A model generated the notes under the pieces. That model saw only the letters and a list, made by a program, of their open reading frames with translations, made no database searches and was not told the origin of the DNA. From an uncultured Acidobacteriota bacterium (GTDB taxonomy: Bacteria > Acidobacteriota > Terriglobia > UBA7540), in assembly GCA_937900045.1 (NCBI GenBank), contig CALCEB010000041.1, positions 1-23,415 of the forward strand: a stretch of DNA of 23,415 nt, written 5' to 3'. The position numbers and the translations under genes are program-made. Below, in pieces: positions 15,151-23,415 of this stretch (position 1 is the first letter of the stretch; each line of letters opens with the position of its first letter).

Positions 15151-16620
15151 TCACGGGTTCCCGGGCAGGTTACCCGCGGATTTCCCCGGCGGTACCGCAG
15201 AGGCGACCGAAGAAGAGCCATGTCGCATAGCTCGTGCGGGGACATTCGCCAACAAAAAGACCAAGCCCTCGGCGACGGTCGGATGCGTGAAAATCGCGTC
15301 GCGCAACACCGTGTAGGGCAATCCGCCCAGCATTGCCGTCTGAACGGCCGCCATCATTTCGCTGGCTTCCGCACCAAACGCGGTGAATCCCAGGATGCGG
15401 TCGCTTGCCGCATCAACCAACATCTTTACAAATCCACGCGTTTCGCCAATCGCAACGGCTCGAAGTACGCCGGCCATCGGCATCTTGGCCAGGCGATATG
15501 CGATGCCCCGCGCCTTCGCCTCCGTTTCGTTCAAACCCACTCGCGCCAGTTCTGGATCGGTGAACATGCAGAACGGTACGAGCCGATCGCGGGTCGTGCG
15601 GCTGCCGCCGTTCAGGTTGTCGCGGACGACTCGAAAGTCGTCGAATGCGACGTGCGTGAACTGCGGGCTCCCGGCGCAATCGCCCATGGCCCAAACGCCC
15701 GGCGCCGTCGTCTCCAGCCGCTCGTTCACTTTGATGTAGCCGCGTGCGTCGAGTTCGATTCCCGCCCTTTCGAGCCCGATTCCCTGCGTGTTCGCCGTTC
15801 GCCCCGTCGCAACCAGCAGGTCGGTGCCTTCGATCGTTTGTTCTCCGTGACTGTTCTCAACGGCGATTCGCACCTTCTGACCGGAAAGTCCCTCCACCTG
15901 GCGCACTCGCGTGTCGAGCAGCACTTCGATTGCCTCGTTCGCGAAGTTCTCCAGAATCGCTTGCGCGATATCAGGATCTTCCGCGACGGCGAGTTGCCGG
16001 CCACGCTCGATCACCGTCACCTCGGACCCGAATCGGCGCAGCGCCTGCGCCAATTCAAGGCCGACGTACCCGCCGCCGAGTACGATCACATGCCCCGGCA
16101 GACGGTCGAGATCGAGCGCTTCTACGTGCGTCATGGGTCGTGCAGCCGCAAGCCCCGGAATGTCCGGGATAGCAGCGCGCGATCCAAGGTCAAGAAACAC
16201 ACGGTGGCCCGTGATCATCCTCCGCCCGCCCTCATTAAGCTGCACTTCGACCGTTTTGGGAGCGACGAACCGTGCTTCGCCTCGAACCAGTTCCGCTCCC
16301 GTCGCCTTGAACCGATCGAGATGAGCCTGAACCTCCCCCTCCACCATCTTTCGCTTGCGGTTCAGGACGCCCTTCATATCCGCCGACACAGGCCCGCTTT
16401 GAATGCCGTACTGCGCGCCGTGCCGCGCGAACCAATTCGCTTTCGCGCTGCGAATCACGTTCTTGCTCGGCAAGCACGCGATGTTCGGACACGATCCGCC
16501 GATGTACTTCCGCTCCACGACCGCCGTGCGGTGGCCCGCCTGCGCGAACGTCCACGTCACGTGCTTCCCGGCTTCTCCGCTTCCGATAACAAGGATCTCG
16601 TAGCGTTCTACCTCAGGCAT
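15151..16620 (-). CDS. FAD-dependent NAD(P)-disulfide oxidoreductase (mercuric-reductase-like, class I)
   Basis: This 489-residue flavoprotein has an N-terminal FAD-binding GSGEAGKH, the redox-active pair Cys44/Cys49 in GGSCPNIACLPSKN, and the NAD(P)-binding VIVLGGGYVGLELA. It also has the second FAD motif GVWAMGDCAGSPQFTH and the C-terminal dimer domain with the catalytic His-Glu region IFTHPTVAEGL. It lacks the heavy-metal-associated N-terminus and the C-terminal cysteine pair of true mercuric reductase, so the substrate is unknown; broad disulfide or thiol chemistry is the safe statement. The ATG at 16620 is preferred because GGAGGT lies just upstream. Another in-frame ATG at 16683 overlaps the preceding stop as TAATG and would add 21 atypical residues. 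Confidence 0.88.
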   Translation of the reverse strand: MPEVERYEILVIGSGEAGKHVTWTFAQAGHRTAVVERKYIGGSCPNIACLPSKNVIRSAKANWFARHGAQYGIQSGPVSADMKGVLNRKRKMVEGEVQAHLDRFKATGAELVRGEARFVAPKTVEVQLNEGGRRMITGHRVFLDLGSRAAIPDIPGLAAARPMTHVEALDLDRLPGHVIVLGGGYVGLELAQALRRFGSEVTVIERGRQLAVAEDPDIAQAILENFANEAIEVLLDTRVRQVEGLSGQKVRIAVENSHGEQTIEGTDLLVATGRTANTQGIGLERAGIELDARGYIKVNERLETTAPGVWAMGDCAGSPQFTHVAFDDFRVVRDNLNGGSRTTRDRLVPFCMFTDPELARVGLNETEAKARGIAYRLAKMPMAGVLRAVAIGETRGFVKMLVDAASDRILGFTAFGAEASEMMAAVQTAMLGGLPYTVLRDAIFTHPTVAEGLVFLLANVPARAMRHGSSSVASAVPPGKSAGNLPGNP

Positions 16621-16682
16621 GTCCACCTCCATGGGCGAACTGCAGTCACTCTTCTCGAACGCCCAGGACTCATCCAAAAACA

Positions 16683-17294
16683 TTACATCCGTTTGCCGCC
16701 GGCGGCCACAATCACTTGCCCCGTGATCCAGCGCGCGTCGTCGCTGGCTAGAAACGTAGCGGCCAGGGCGATGTCTTCCGGCGTGGCGATCCGGCCGAGA
16801 GGTGTCGTTTTCTCTTGCTGCTCTCGAAATTCACGCTCGTGTAGTCCAGAAGCCCGCAGCCCCTCAGTTTCCACGACGCCGGGATTGAGCGAGTTCACAG
16901 GGATTTTTCGCGGGCCAAGCTCCTGCGATAGAGAAACCGTGATTGCATTTACTGCGGCCTTGCTTGCACTGTAAGCGGCCGCCTGGGGTGCCGGCATCGA
17001 GCCGACAATCGAACCGATGTTCACGATCGACCCGCCATCCGGGCCCATTAACTTCACCGCCTCTTTGGTCGTCAGAAGCAGACCCGTAACGTTCAGATTG
17101 AAATGTTTTTGGATGTGCTCCGGTGTAATCGATTCCAGCGGAGCAAACTCGTACGTCCCTGCATTGTTCACAAGGACATCTACCTTTCCAAACTGCTTCT
17201 TGATTTCCGAAAAGAGTCGGTGGATCTCCTCGGGCTTCGAAACGTCTCCCTGAATGGCAATGGCCTTGCCGCCCTTAGAACCGCCTTCTGTCAC
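16683..17294 (-). pseudogene. Short-chain dehydrogenase/reductase lacking its nucleotide-binding N-terminus
   Basis: The frame encodes 203 residues from a GTG at 17294. It matches SDR proteins from the middle of the fold onward: KAIAIQGDVSKPEEI, VDVLVNNAGTYEFAPL (NNAG), INIGSIVGSMPAP (catalytic Ser), AAYSASKAAVNAI (YxxxK), and the C-terminal LGRIATPEDIALAATFLASD. Usual members are near 245-250 residues, so about 45 are missing, including the TGxxxGxG motif that binds NAD(P). The upstream in-frame sequence (KFAVVLEPATTCV) does not restore it. The loss coincides with the junction to the upstream secreted-protein remnant, as if a deletion had fused them. It is probably inactive, and ends overlapping the alternative start of the oxidoreductase gene. 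Confidence 0.75.
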
Positions 17295-17337
17295 GCAGGT
17301 GGTCGCGGGTTCGAGGACTACTGCGAATTTCCGAGAA

Positions 17338-17919
17338 TTATCGCGTTGCGCCGATGGTGGAGACTGCTTGCGAATCCTCCCATTCGCGGATCGGGATCAC
17401 TAGGTACAGCTCGGAGTGGCCCGGAAGATGATTGACATAAGGCTCGCCATTCGATCCGTCATGGTTCAATGTCTACATCATCTTTTGATCCAGTCCGATG
17501 ATCATGATGTGTGGCCCGACGTGGAATTCATTGCCACTTCCCATCGCATGCGACTTGTTTGGTACCCAGAAGCCGCCGTACATATATGAAATTCCGACAC
17601 TCTTCACATTGGGCGTGCGGCCGGCCATACTGTCCTTCATGAACTCCAGAAAGACCTGATCGAAACAACCAGGCTCATCATGGGCGCCTTCAGGGCGACC
17701 CGGAAGACAGGTCCACTGATTGGTGCCGGCTCGGAGAACGCGGAACTCGCCGCCGGGCGAAGACGGCCAGTCGAGCACGGTTGCATTTTGTGTGACAAAC
17801 TTTGGACCCGCCTGCATCGCGGATGCGATCTTCTCCGCATCAGACTTCGATGTGCGCGATGCTGGCACTTGAGCGTAGGTGACAGGCGTGATGAGTATTA
17901 AGAAAGCAACGATCTTCAT
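17338..17919 (-). pseudogene. Secreted protein of unknown function with an in-frame amber codon
   Basis: The start at 17919 follows AGGAG and gives a signal peptide (MKIVAFLILITPVTYAQ, cleavage likely after Ala16). The frame stops at TAG (17473-17475, codon 149) but then stays open and protein-like for 44 codons: TLNHDGSNGEPYVNHLPGHS, then ELYLVIPIREW, to TAA at 17338-17340. The sequence around the stop (GLDQKMM, stop, TLNHDG) reads as one protein, consistent with an AAG-to-TAG change. Other landmarks are WTCLPGRPEGAHDEPGCFDQ and FWVPNKSHAMGSGNEFHVGP. No function is known. The gene is either nonsense-mutated, misread at one base, or read through. Confidence 0.7.
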
Positions 17920-17932
17920 CGACTTCTCCTTT

Positions 17933-18046
17933 CTACGGGGGTCCCATGATGTGCACGTGCGCGTAGGGTGATCCGGCCCTCATGATGTACGCCCCGGTCG
18001 GCTTATGCGTGGTTTCGGTGCGGTTCCAAATCCTTGCGACATAAGT
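17933..18046 (-). pseudogene. C-terminal crumb of a second unrecognised gene
   Basis: On the minus strand a frame ending at TAG (17933-17935) reads YVARIWNRTETTHKPTGAYI then MRAGSPYAHVHIMGPP. It looks like the tail of a small protein directly upstream of the secreted protein in the same transcription direction. No start or N-terminal part is present. Its GAYIMRAGSPYAHVHIMGP motif loosely recalls FHVGPHIMIIG in the following gene, so the two may be distant paralogues (inference). Confidence 0.4.
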
Positions 18047-18599
18047 TCTCCTTTGCCCTCGCGGTTTCTATGTGAACGGGTCGGGTGAAGAAGCAATCGT
18101 AAAACAGAGCCAAAGCGTTGGCAATAGGTATGACCGTGTATACCGCCCGAGTTACGGGGCACTCGGAAGTTGGACAGAGGCGGCCAAGTTGACGAGAAAC
18201 GGCCTAACCGCACCCTTTGGTCATCCGAAACCTCCAATGATAAGGAAGCGTAAGCTGCCTACTTGGACGAAGGAGTCTGAGCTAGGCAAGGCCGTTACGC
18301 CAAAAGAAAGCTATGACGTTCGCCCTCGATGAAGTGTCCTATGGGAACACAATAGAGACAATGCAATAGTTCGCCACCATGGCGCTCGAACAGACCGAAA
18401 TGGATTTCTGCGCCCCAACCTTTTAAGTAGTACCTGCCACGAACCCCACCCAAGGCGTGACTTGCTCTGGCCCGTAATTTCCACAAAAGAGCTTTGCAGC
18501 GATGACCACCACGAACCTCACGATGGGAATCTCTTGACTTTGCCGCCCGATGCCAATGTGCTAACCTGCCCTGCATGAAGCTCAGGGCCCAGGGAGCGG
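18047..18599. other. Gene-free stretch
   Basis: About 550 bp without a supportable gene. Frames on both strands are short, have no ribosome site and no recognisable protein pattern. It lies between two gene remnants, so it is probably decayed sequence. Confidence 0.45.
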
Positions 18600-18731
18600 C
18601 CCATTCTTGATTACGCTCAAGACATCAAGTCGGCTGGGCTCATCATGAATGGCTCAAAGGATGATAGGACCGAGCCGCGGCAGGCCCGCGATCTGGCGGA
18701 AGCTATTAACAGGATTCTTGCTACTTTCTGA
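18600..18731 (+). pseudogene. C-terminal fragment of an alpha/beta hydrolase
   Basis: The 43 codons read PILDYAQDIKSAGLIMNGSK then DDRTEPRQARDLAEAINRIL, ending ATF and TGA. This matches the last part of alpha/beta hydrolases of the prolyl-oligopeptidase or dienelactone-hydrolase type, where 'P.LI..G..D..v....a..l...l' carries the catalytic Asp strand. The upstream frame closes at 18576-18578 and nothing recognisable precedes it, so the nucleophile half is missing. It ends 21 bp before the following gene. Confidence 0.55.
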
Positions 18732-18752
18732 CGTCCGAGGCGGACTCAGCAC

Positions 18753-21700
18753 ATGACAGGTTACAACATGTTCGAAATCAAACCCAACTTCGCTAAAACC
18801 TTAATCATTGTTTTCATCGTGGCCCTGGTTGCCATCGCTCCGCTAAAAGCGGGCCAGCTCGACCCCGCTTTATACGCCGGCATGCGATGGCGGCTGGTAG
18901 GTCCCTTTCGCGGGGGTCGCGTTTCAGCGGTGGCCGGCGTGATCGGGCAGCCGGGTGTTTACTACATGGCGAGTCCTGGGGGTGGCGTTTGGAAAACTAC
19001 AGACGCCGGAGTCGTCTGGCGGCCGATCTTCGACCGCGCGCATGTCGCCTCGATCGGTGCGCTCGCTGTCGCGCCCTCGAACGACAAGATCATTTATGTT
19101 GGTACCGGCGATTTTGGCATCGCCAGCAACTCCTGGGGGGCAGTGAACCTGGGAGACGGAGTCTGGCGCTCGGATGACGGCGGGCGCAGTTGGCGCCATA
19201 TTGGCCTTTCCGATACCGCGCACATCGGGGCGATACTTGTGGACCCGAACAATCCCAACGTGGCGCTGGTAGCGGCGCTCGGGAACGCCTATGCGCCCGA
19301 TCCTCATCGCGGCGTCTATTTGACCTGCGACGGCGGCCGAACCTGGACCAGGACTCTTTACAAGGATGACACGACGGGCGCCATGGCACTGGCGTACGAC
19401 GCCGCTCGCCCTGGGGTGGTGTATGCGGCTCTCTGGCACCATCAAGCCGCTCTTCCGCCTGCGCCCCCCGATAGTGATCAAGCCGGCGGGGCCATCTACA
19501 AGTCCACCGACGGAGGACGAACCTGGCAAGCTTTATCCGGCCACGGACTTCCCACTTGGCCCATGGGGCGCATTGGGTTGGCAGCTGATGGCGGACGCGT
19601 CTTCGCAATTATTGCCAAGGCCCAGGGACACATCGACCACCTTCAAGGTGGGTTGTTTCGCTCCGATGATGGCGGAGCAAGTTGGCGGCGCATCACGCAA
19701 GATCCACGGTTAGCTCCCGGAGGGCGCTCCGGCTATTTCAACAATGTTTGGATGGATCCCCAAAATCGCAATGTTGTCTATGTGGTTCACACCTCATTTT
19801 ATCGCTCGATTGACGGCGGAAAGACGTTCGAGGTTTTAAAAGGGTCGCCGGGCGGCGACGACTATCACAACCTCTGGATAAACCCCAAAAGCCTCTGTCT
19901 GCCCATGGGCGGCGGCAAGGGCTGTCTCAGCAGCGAAATGATCTTGGGCGCTGACCAGGGGGCGAGCGTAAGCCTGAATGCAGGCCGGACCTGGAGCACT
20001 TGGTACAACCAACCGACCGGGCAGATGTACCACCTGTCAACGGATAATCGGTTTCCCTTCCATATTTACGGCCCCCAACAGGACAGCGGTTCGGTCGAGG
20101 TGAGCAGCCGGGGAGCATTCGGTGACATCAGCTTCCTGGACTGGCGGCCCTCGATGGGCGCCTACGAATACGGGTATGTTGAACCGGATCCGGCGCATCC
20201 GCGGTGGACATTCTCGAGCGACGATGGCCCGGCAATCCACCGCAGGGATCGAGGCACCTGGCAAACCCTCGACGTAACGCCCTACATCGGTACCGGAGGG
20301 CCGTACCGTTACGCGTTCGGCCCTTGGTGGAGTGCGGTAGAGCCGCCGTTCGCATTCTCGCCCGAAAACGGCAACATCCTGTATGAGGGCACGCAATTCG
20401 TCCTCGAAACCTCCGACGCCGGCCGCGATTGGCGGCGCATCAGTCCCGACCTTACGCTTCGAGCCAATCTGCCGCTGCGCCCTCTTCCGGACGGCAAAAC
20501 CAGCCGCGACTGGGCTGCAATCTCGTCGCTTGCTCCCTCACCCTTGAATGCCGGCCTGATTTGGGTGGGCACCGACGACGGGCTCGTACAGGTTACGCGT
20601 GACGGCGGCAAGAATTGGCAGCGAGCGGCGATCCCGGCATTGAAGCCGCTGGATATCATCAGCATGATTGAAGCTTCGCCTTTCACCCCTGCGGGGGCTT
20701 ATGTGGTGATGGACCGGCACGTGTGGGGCGATTTTCGTCCTTACATCTACCGAACTGACGACTACGGGCGCACTTGGACCGCGATCACTTCCGGCATTCC
20801 GAACGGCAGCTTCGTTCGGGTGGTCCGGGCCGACCCGAAACGGCAAGGGCTGCTTTACGCCGGCACAGAAAATGGCGTCTATGTCTCTTTCAATGACGGC
20901 GAGGACTGGCAGTCACTGCAGCTCAACCTGCCAACCGCTTCTGTGCGCGATTTGGCGATCCGGGATGGCGACCTGGTGGCGGCGACGTTTGGCCGAGCGT
21001 TCTGGATTTTGGACGACTTGAGCCCGCTGGGTCAACTCAATGCCCAGGTCGCCGCCGCCCCTGCTCACCTCTTCCGGCCGGCGGAAGCGTTTCGATTGCG
21101 CAGGGACACCAACTCAGATACTCCGATGCCGCCTGAAATTCCGGCCGGAACGAATCCGCCTGCAGGCGCGATTCTGGACTACACATTGCGGGCCGTGCCG
21201 TCGCAGCCGATCGAGTTGGCTATTTATGACGCAAAGGGGAATTTGGTGCGCCGGTTCAGCAGTGCTCCAATACCAGAAAGTCTTAGAAGACCGGAGAAGT
21301 GGCCGACGATTGTAGGTTACTGGATGGCGAATCCGCAACCCTTGCCCACCCACGCGGGAATGAACCGCTTCACCTGGGATCTCCACTTTTCGCCGCCGCC
21401 GTCGGTACGCCACTCCTATCCCATGTCCGCAATCCCACACGAGACTCCAGCCGGTCCGGAGGGACCGCTCGTCGTCCCTGGAAAGTACGTCGTCAAGCTA
21501 ACCGTGGCCGGTCAGACCTATACGCAGCCGCTGACGGTCCGGTGCGACCCGCGCGAGACTACGCCCGCGTCTGCTTTCGCCGCCCAATTGTCGCTAGAGC
21601 AGAAGATCATGGCCGGAATGCGCGAGAGTTACCAGGCCTACCAGGCGGCGAAACAGCATGGCGACGCCGACGCCGCCGGGCAATTTGCCGGACTGAACGG

Positions 21701-21821
21701 CACGTTGAGTGGCTTAGCAACCGACGTCGAGGGGGCTGACGCCGCACCCACGCCTGCAATGTATGATGCGGTGCGTCGCGAGCTGGAACAGTTAACCGCA
21801 CGATTGCATACTTCGAAGTGA
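18753..21821 (+). CDS. Large secreted Asp-box (BNR/VPS10-like) beta-propeller protein
   Basis: This 1022-residue exported protein has a signal peptide (TLIIVFIVALVAIAPLKAG) and two beta-propeller blocks built from Asp-box repeats. At least ten boxes are visible, including SDDGGRSW, TCDGGRTW, STDGGRTW, SDDGGASW, SIDGGKTF, SLNAGRTW, TSDAGRDW, TRDGGKNW, TDDYGRTW and SFNDGEDW. They fold as in sialidases and sortilin. Residues from about 760 form a beta-rich C-terminal region (DYTLRAVPSQPIELAIYDAK, NLVRRF; then GKYVVKLTVAGQTYTQPLTV), followed by a helical tail. Proteins of this layout are multiplied in Acidobacteriota; none has a firmly known role, and no sialidase active site was identified. The ATG at 18768, with ACAGG upstream, is a possible alternative start. 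The gene appears intact amid remnants. Confidence 0.85.
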   Translation: MTGYNMFEIKPNFAKTLIIVFIVALVAIAPLKAGQLDPALYAGMRWRLVGPFRGGRVSAVAGVIGQPGVYYMASPGGGVWKTTDAGVVWRPIFDRAHVASIGALAVAPSNDKIIYVGTGDFGIASNSWGAVNLGDGVWRSDDGGRSWRHIGLSDTAHIGAILVDPNNPNVALVAALGNAYAPDPHRGVYLTCDGGRTWTRTLYKDDTTGAMALAYDAARPGVVYAALWHHQAALPPAPPDSDQAGGAIYKSTDGGRTWQALSGHGLPTWPMGRIGLAADGGRVFAIIAKAQGHIDHLQGGLFRSDDGGASWRRITQDPRLAPGGRSGYFNNVWMDPQNRNVVYVVHTSFYRSIDGGKTFEVLKGSPGGDDYHNLWINPKSLCLPMGGGKGCLSSEMILGADQGASVSLNAGRTWSTWYNQPTGQMYHLSTDNRFPFHIYGPQQDSGSVEVSSRGAFGDISFLDWRPSMGAYEYGYVEPDPAHPRWTFSSDDGPAIHRRDRGTWQTLDVTPYIGTGGPYRYAFGPWWSAVEPPFAFSPENGNILYEGTQFVLETSDAGRDWRRISPDLTLRANLPLRPLPDGKTSRDWAAISSLAPSPLNAGLIWVGTDDGLVQVTRDGGKNWQRAAIPALKPLDIISMIEASPFTPAGAYVVMDRHVWGDFRPYIYRTDDYGRTWTAITSGIPNGSFVRVVRADPKRQGLLYAGTENGVYVSFNDGEDWQSLQLNLPTASVRDLAIRDGDLVAATFGRAFWILDDLSPLGQLNAQVAAAPAHLFRPAEAFRLRRDTNSDTPMPPEIPAGTNPPAGAILDYTLRAVPSQPIELAIYDAKGNLVRRFSSAPIPESLRRPEKWPTIVGYWMANPQPLPTHAGMNRFTWDLHFSPPPSVRHSYPMSAIPHETPAGPEGPLVVPGKYVVKLTVAGQTYTQPLTVRCDPRETTPASAFAAQLSLEQKIMAGMRESYQAYQAAKQHGDADAAGQFAGLNGTLSGLATDVEGADAAPTPAMYDAVRRELEQLTARLHTSK

Positions 21822-21858
21822 GTCCAAAACTGGGGATGGAGAAAATGAAACTGGCTGC

Positions 21859-22066
21859 CAGAAGGTTGTCAAGAGGCTGGCAGACGTCATGGTGGTGCGG
21901 GGCGTCCCGGAGCACCTCTGCTCGGACAACGCACCGAATTTGTGGCCTGGGACCTGCGGAAGCTATTGGCCGGCCTGGGTACCGGGACATTGGACATCGA
22001 ACTTGGGAACGCCTGGGGAAACAGCTACTGCGAAAGCTCGAATGGGAGGCTGCGAGCCTCGCCGCG
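21859..22066 (+). pseudogene. IS3-family OrfB transposase remnant
   Basis: About 70 codons of an rve-type integrase core remain: VVKRLADVMVVRGVPEHLCSDNAP, in pieces KRLADVMVVRGVPEHLCSD and NAP. After a one-base loss it continues as EFVAWDLRKLLAGLGTGTLD and GNAWGNSYCESSNGRLR. In IS3 transposases these correspond to 'RSDNGPEF' (second catalytic Asp) and 'G.P..NGY.ESFNG.LR' (catalytic Glu). Repairing one G near 21935 rejoins the frames. Both ends of the element are missing, so it is a fossil. Confidence 0.75.
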
Positions 22067-22440
22067 CTTTGGAGCGGTGGTCAAACATCGCGGTAGTACT
22101 GCGGCGCGGATGCAACGCGCTAATCTCAAAGGCAACCTGGGAACGTTTTTCCAACCCAGTCTGACGCTCGCCGAGCGAGAGGTGGAGAAGGTGGAAGGTT
22201 GGATTCTTGGATTAATTTAAGGCGATTCGTTGGAGTAAACAAATTGGGAACGATAACACAAAAAGGCGAAGGAGCCAGAAATGGCGAATTTGGAATTAGC
22301 TCCTAACTCCTCCCTGCAGGCTCCCCCCGTTCAGGGTTCCGAAACGGCTGCACTTGCGGTTCCTGCCGGGATGGGGCACGCTGGGTCGTGGTAAAATCTT
22401 GCCGGTTCTCCATTTCAAGTATGTGCCGGAGACGCTCCTG
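22067..22440. other. Gene-free stretch before the TIR gene
   Basis: This holds a frame (to 22220) that continues from the transposase remnant but has no recognisable sequence (LAEREVEKVEGWILGLI at its end). From 22221 to 22440 no gene is evident; this part presumably contains the TIR gene promoter, but no clear -35/-10 pair was found. Confidence 0.4.
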
Positions 22441-23415
22441 ATGCTCGCCGAATATGATGTTTTCGTCAGCCACGCCTGGGCGGATGGCGACCGCCCGTGC
22501 GAGATCTTCGAAGCGCTCAGGACTGCAGGATTGAGAGTCTGGTTTGACGCGGCTGAAATCGCGGATTTCGCGAGCATCACGCGAGCAGTCCAGCAAGGGC
22601 TGGCCAAGTCGAAAGCGCTGCTCGCCTATTATTCAAAAGCCTATCCCACCCGGCGCGCCTGCCAATGGGAGCTTACCGCCGCTTTTCTGGCAGCCCAGCG
22701 GGAAGGCGACCCGCGACGGCGGCTGCTGGTGGTGAATCCCGAAGCTGGCGCCGGCCACATTCAACCCGTCGAACTGCGCGACGCCAAGTTCCGCGCCGCG
22801 CCCAAGCCCGGCAATGACGCCGCGCTCAAGAGCCTTGCCGAAGCCGTGAGGAAGCACATTGCTCCGCTTGCAGGATCGCTGGGGGAAGTGCACCCGCTCG
22901 CCCCGCCGACCTGCTATGGCATGAAGGGCGTCGGCTCCACGCGCTTTGTGGGCCGCATGGAAGAGATGTGGCAGGTCCACTCTCTGCTGCACCTGCGCGA
23001 CGTGACCATGATTACCGGGGCAGGCACGGGCGCGGCGCAGGTGCGGGGCCTCGGCGACGTCGGCAAGTCCTTTTGCTCGCGGAAGAGTACGCGCTGCGCT
23101 TCGGCGCCGCCTATGCGGGCGGCATCTTCTGGCTGCTCGCCCACGGCAACGACGACGCCAAGACCGGTCTGGAGCAGGTCTATGGCCCAGAAGAGAGAGA
23201 AGCTGAGCGCGGGCGGCAGGTTCAGGCGTTCGCCGAGGCTCTGCTTGGCGCTGCGAGACTCCAGGGTCTCGATCCCGATCAAATCGAAGCCGCGCTCGGC
23301 CGTGAGATCGAGCGGCGAGGCAAGCCCTGCCTCTGGGTGGTTGACGACGTGCCGGGCGGCCTCGACGGCCAGGCGCTGCGACGCTGGTTCGCGCCTCATC
23401 CCCTGGCCAGGACCC
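22441..23415 (+). pseudogene. TIR-NB-ARC STAND protein, frameshifted after the P-loop and cut by the window edge
   Basis: The start at 22441 leads into a TIR domain (residues 4-90): EYDVFVSHAWADGDRPCEIF, the BB-loop region FDAAEIADFASI, and RRACQWEL with the likely NAD+-cleaving Glu77. A linker and GSTRFVGRMEEMWQVHSLL lead to the P-loop GLGDVGKS (Lys209). At 23071-23074 (TTTT) the protein changes frame. It continues as LLAEEYALRFGAAYAGGIFW and later Walker B CLWVVDDVP. The expected join GKSLLAEEY suggests two extra T residues. The rest, probably TPR or other sensor repeats, is outside the window. TIR-STAND proteins are known bacterial immune receptors that deplete NAD+. Whether the shift is real or an assembly error cannot be told here. 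Confidence 0.75.

Noticed and set aside
15151..16620. Identification as mercuric reductase (merA)
   Set aside because: The redox Cys pair and fold fit the wider family. The metal-binding N-terminus, the C-terminal Cys pair and any other mer gene are absent.
15067..16974. A 635-codon open frame on the plus strand
   Set aside because: It lies antisense to the oxidoreductase and part of the SDR. Its arginine-rich composition is typical of the reverse frame of a GC-rich gene, and it matches no protein pattern.
1..23415. CRISPR arrays, tRNA and rRNA genes
   Set aside because: Scanning by eye found no regularly spaced repeats, no tRNA T-arm-like GTTCRANYC with a matching acceptor stem, and no rRNA-like blocks. 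A dedicated search could still find a missed tRNA.

Overview
The window looks like soil-type Acidobacteriota chromosome (Solibacter or Bryobacter-like), possibly from a metagenome assembly. This is inferred from gene content: an Oar-like TonB-dependent receptor with an N-terminal carboxypeptidase-regulatory-like domain, a large secreted BNR/Asp-box (VPS10-like) protein, a GH20-type hexosaminidase beside a ROK regulator and a DegT aminotransferase, and many decayed mobile elements. No rRNA, tRNA or CRISPR array was recognised.

Left part (1-5979), an amino-sugar-type locus. On the minus strand lie a GH20 beta-N-acetylhexosaminidase and, downstream of it, the start of an Oar-like outer-membrane receptor. 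On the plus strand a ROK repressor overlaps a DegT/DnrJ/EryC1/StrS aminotransferase by ATGA. The divergent intergenic region holds a near-consensus sigma-70 promoter bracketed by a perfect 9-bp inverted repeat. The likely logic is uptake, hydrolysis and sensing of an N-acetylhexosamine glycan, with a sugar aminotransferase under the regulator's control.

Middle left (5980-9782), a graveyard of mobile DNA. An IS630/Tc1-mariner-type element with 27-bp terminal inverted repeats and TA target duplications is interrupted by a nested 170-bp MITE-like element whose right end is nearly the same as the IS end. The transposase also carries an A8 (A AAA AAG) -1 frameshift site. The IS sits in a remnant resembling the C-terminal part of TniQ/TnsD, itself joined to the first 102 codons of a tyrosine integrase. 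A second, degenerate copy of the integrase leader lies about 1 kb away. A DUF2188-type small gene has a 100-bp palindromic element with an 8-bp target duplication in its upstream region.

Middle (9783-15063), a candidate defence island. A NACHT-HEAT STAND NTPase is split into two frames, possibly by one base missing from a C tract. Convergent to it is an unrecognised protein with three membrane segments and a large soluble domain.

Right part (15151-23415). A minus-strand run carries an FAD/NAD(P) disulfide oxidoreductase, an SDR that has lost its nucleotide-binding N-terminus, and a secreted protein with an in-frame amber codon; gene crumbs lie upstream of it. Then come the intact Asp-box protein, an IS3-type integrase remnant, and the start of a TIR-NB-ARC STAND protein frameshifted just after its P-loop. 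Several single-base or homopolymer frameshifts could be assembly errors rather than biology; this is the main uncertainty for the NACHT and TIR genes.
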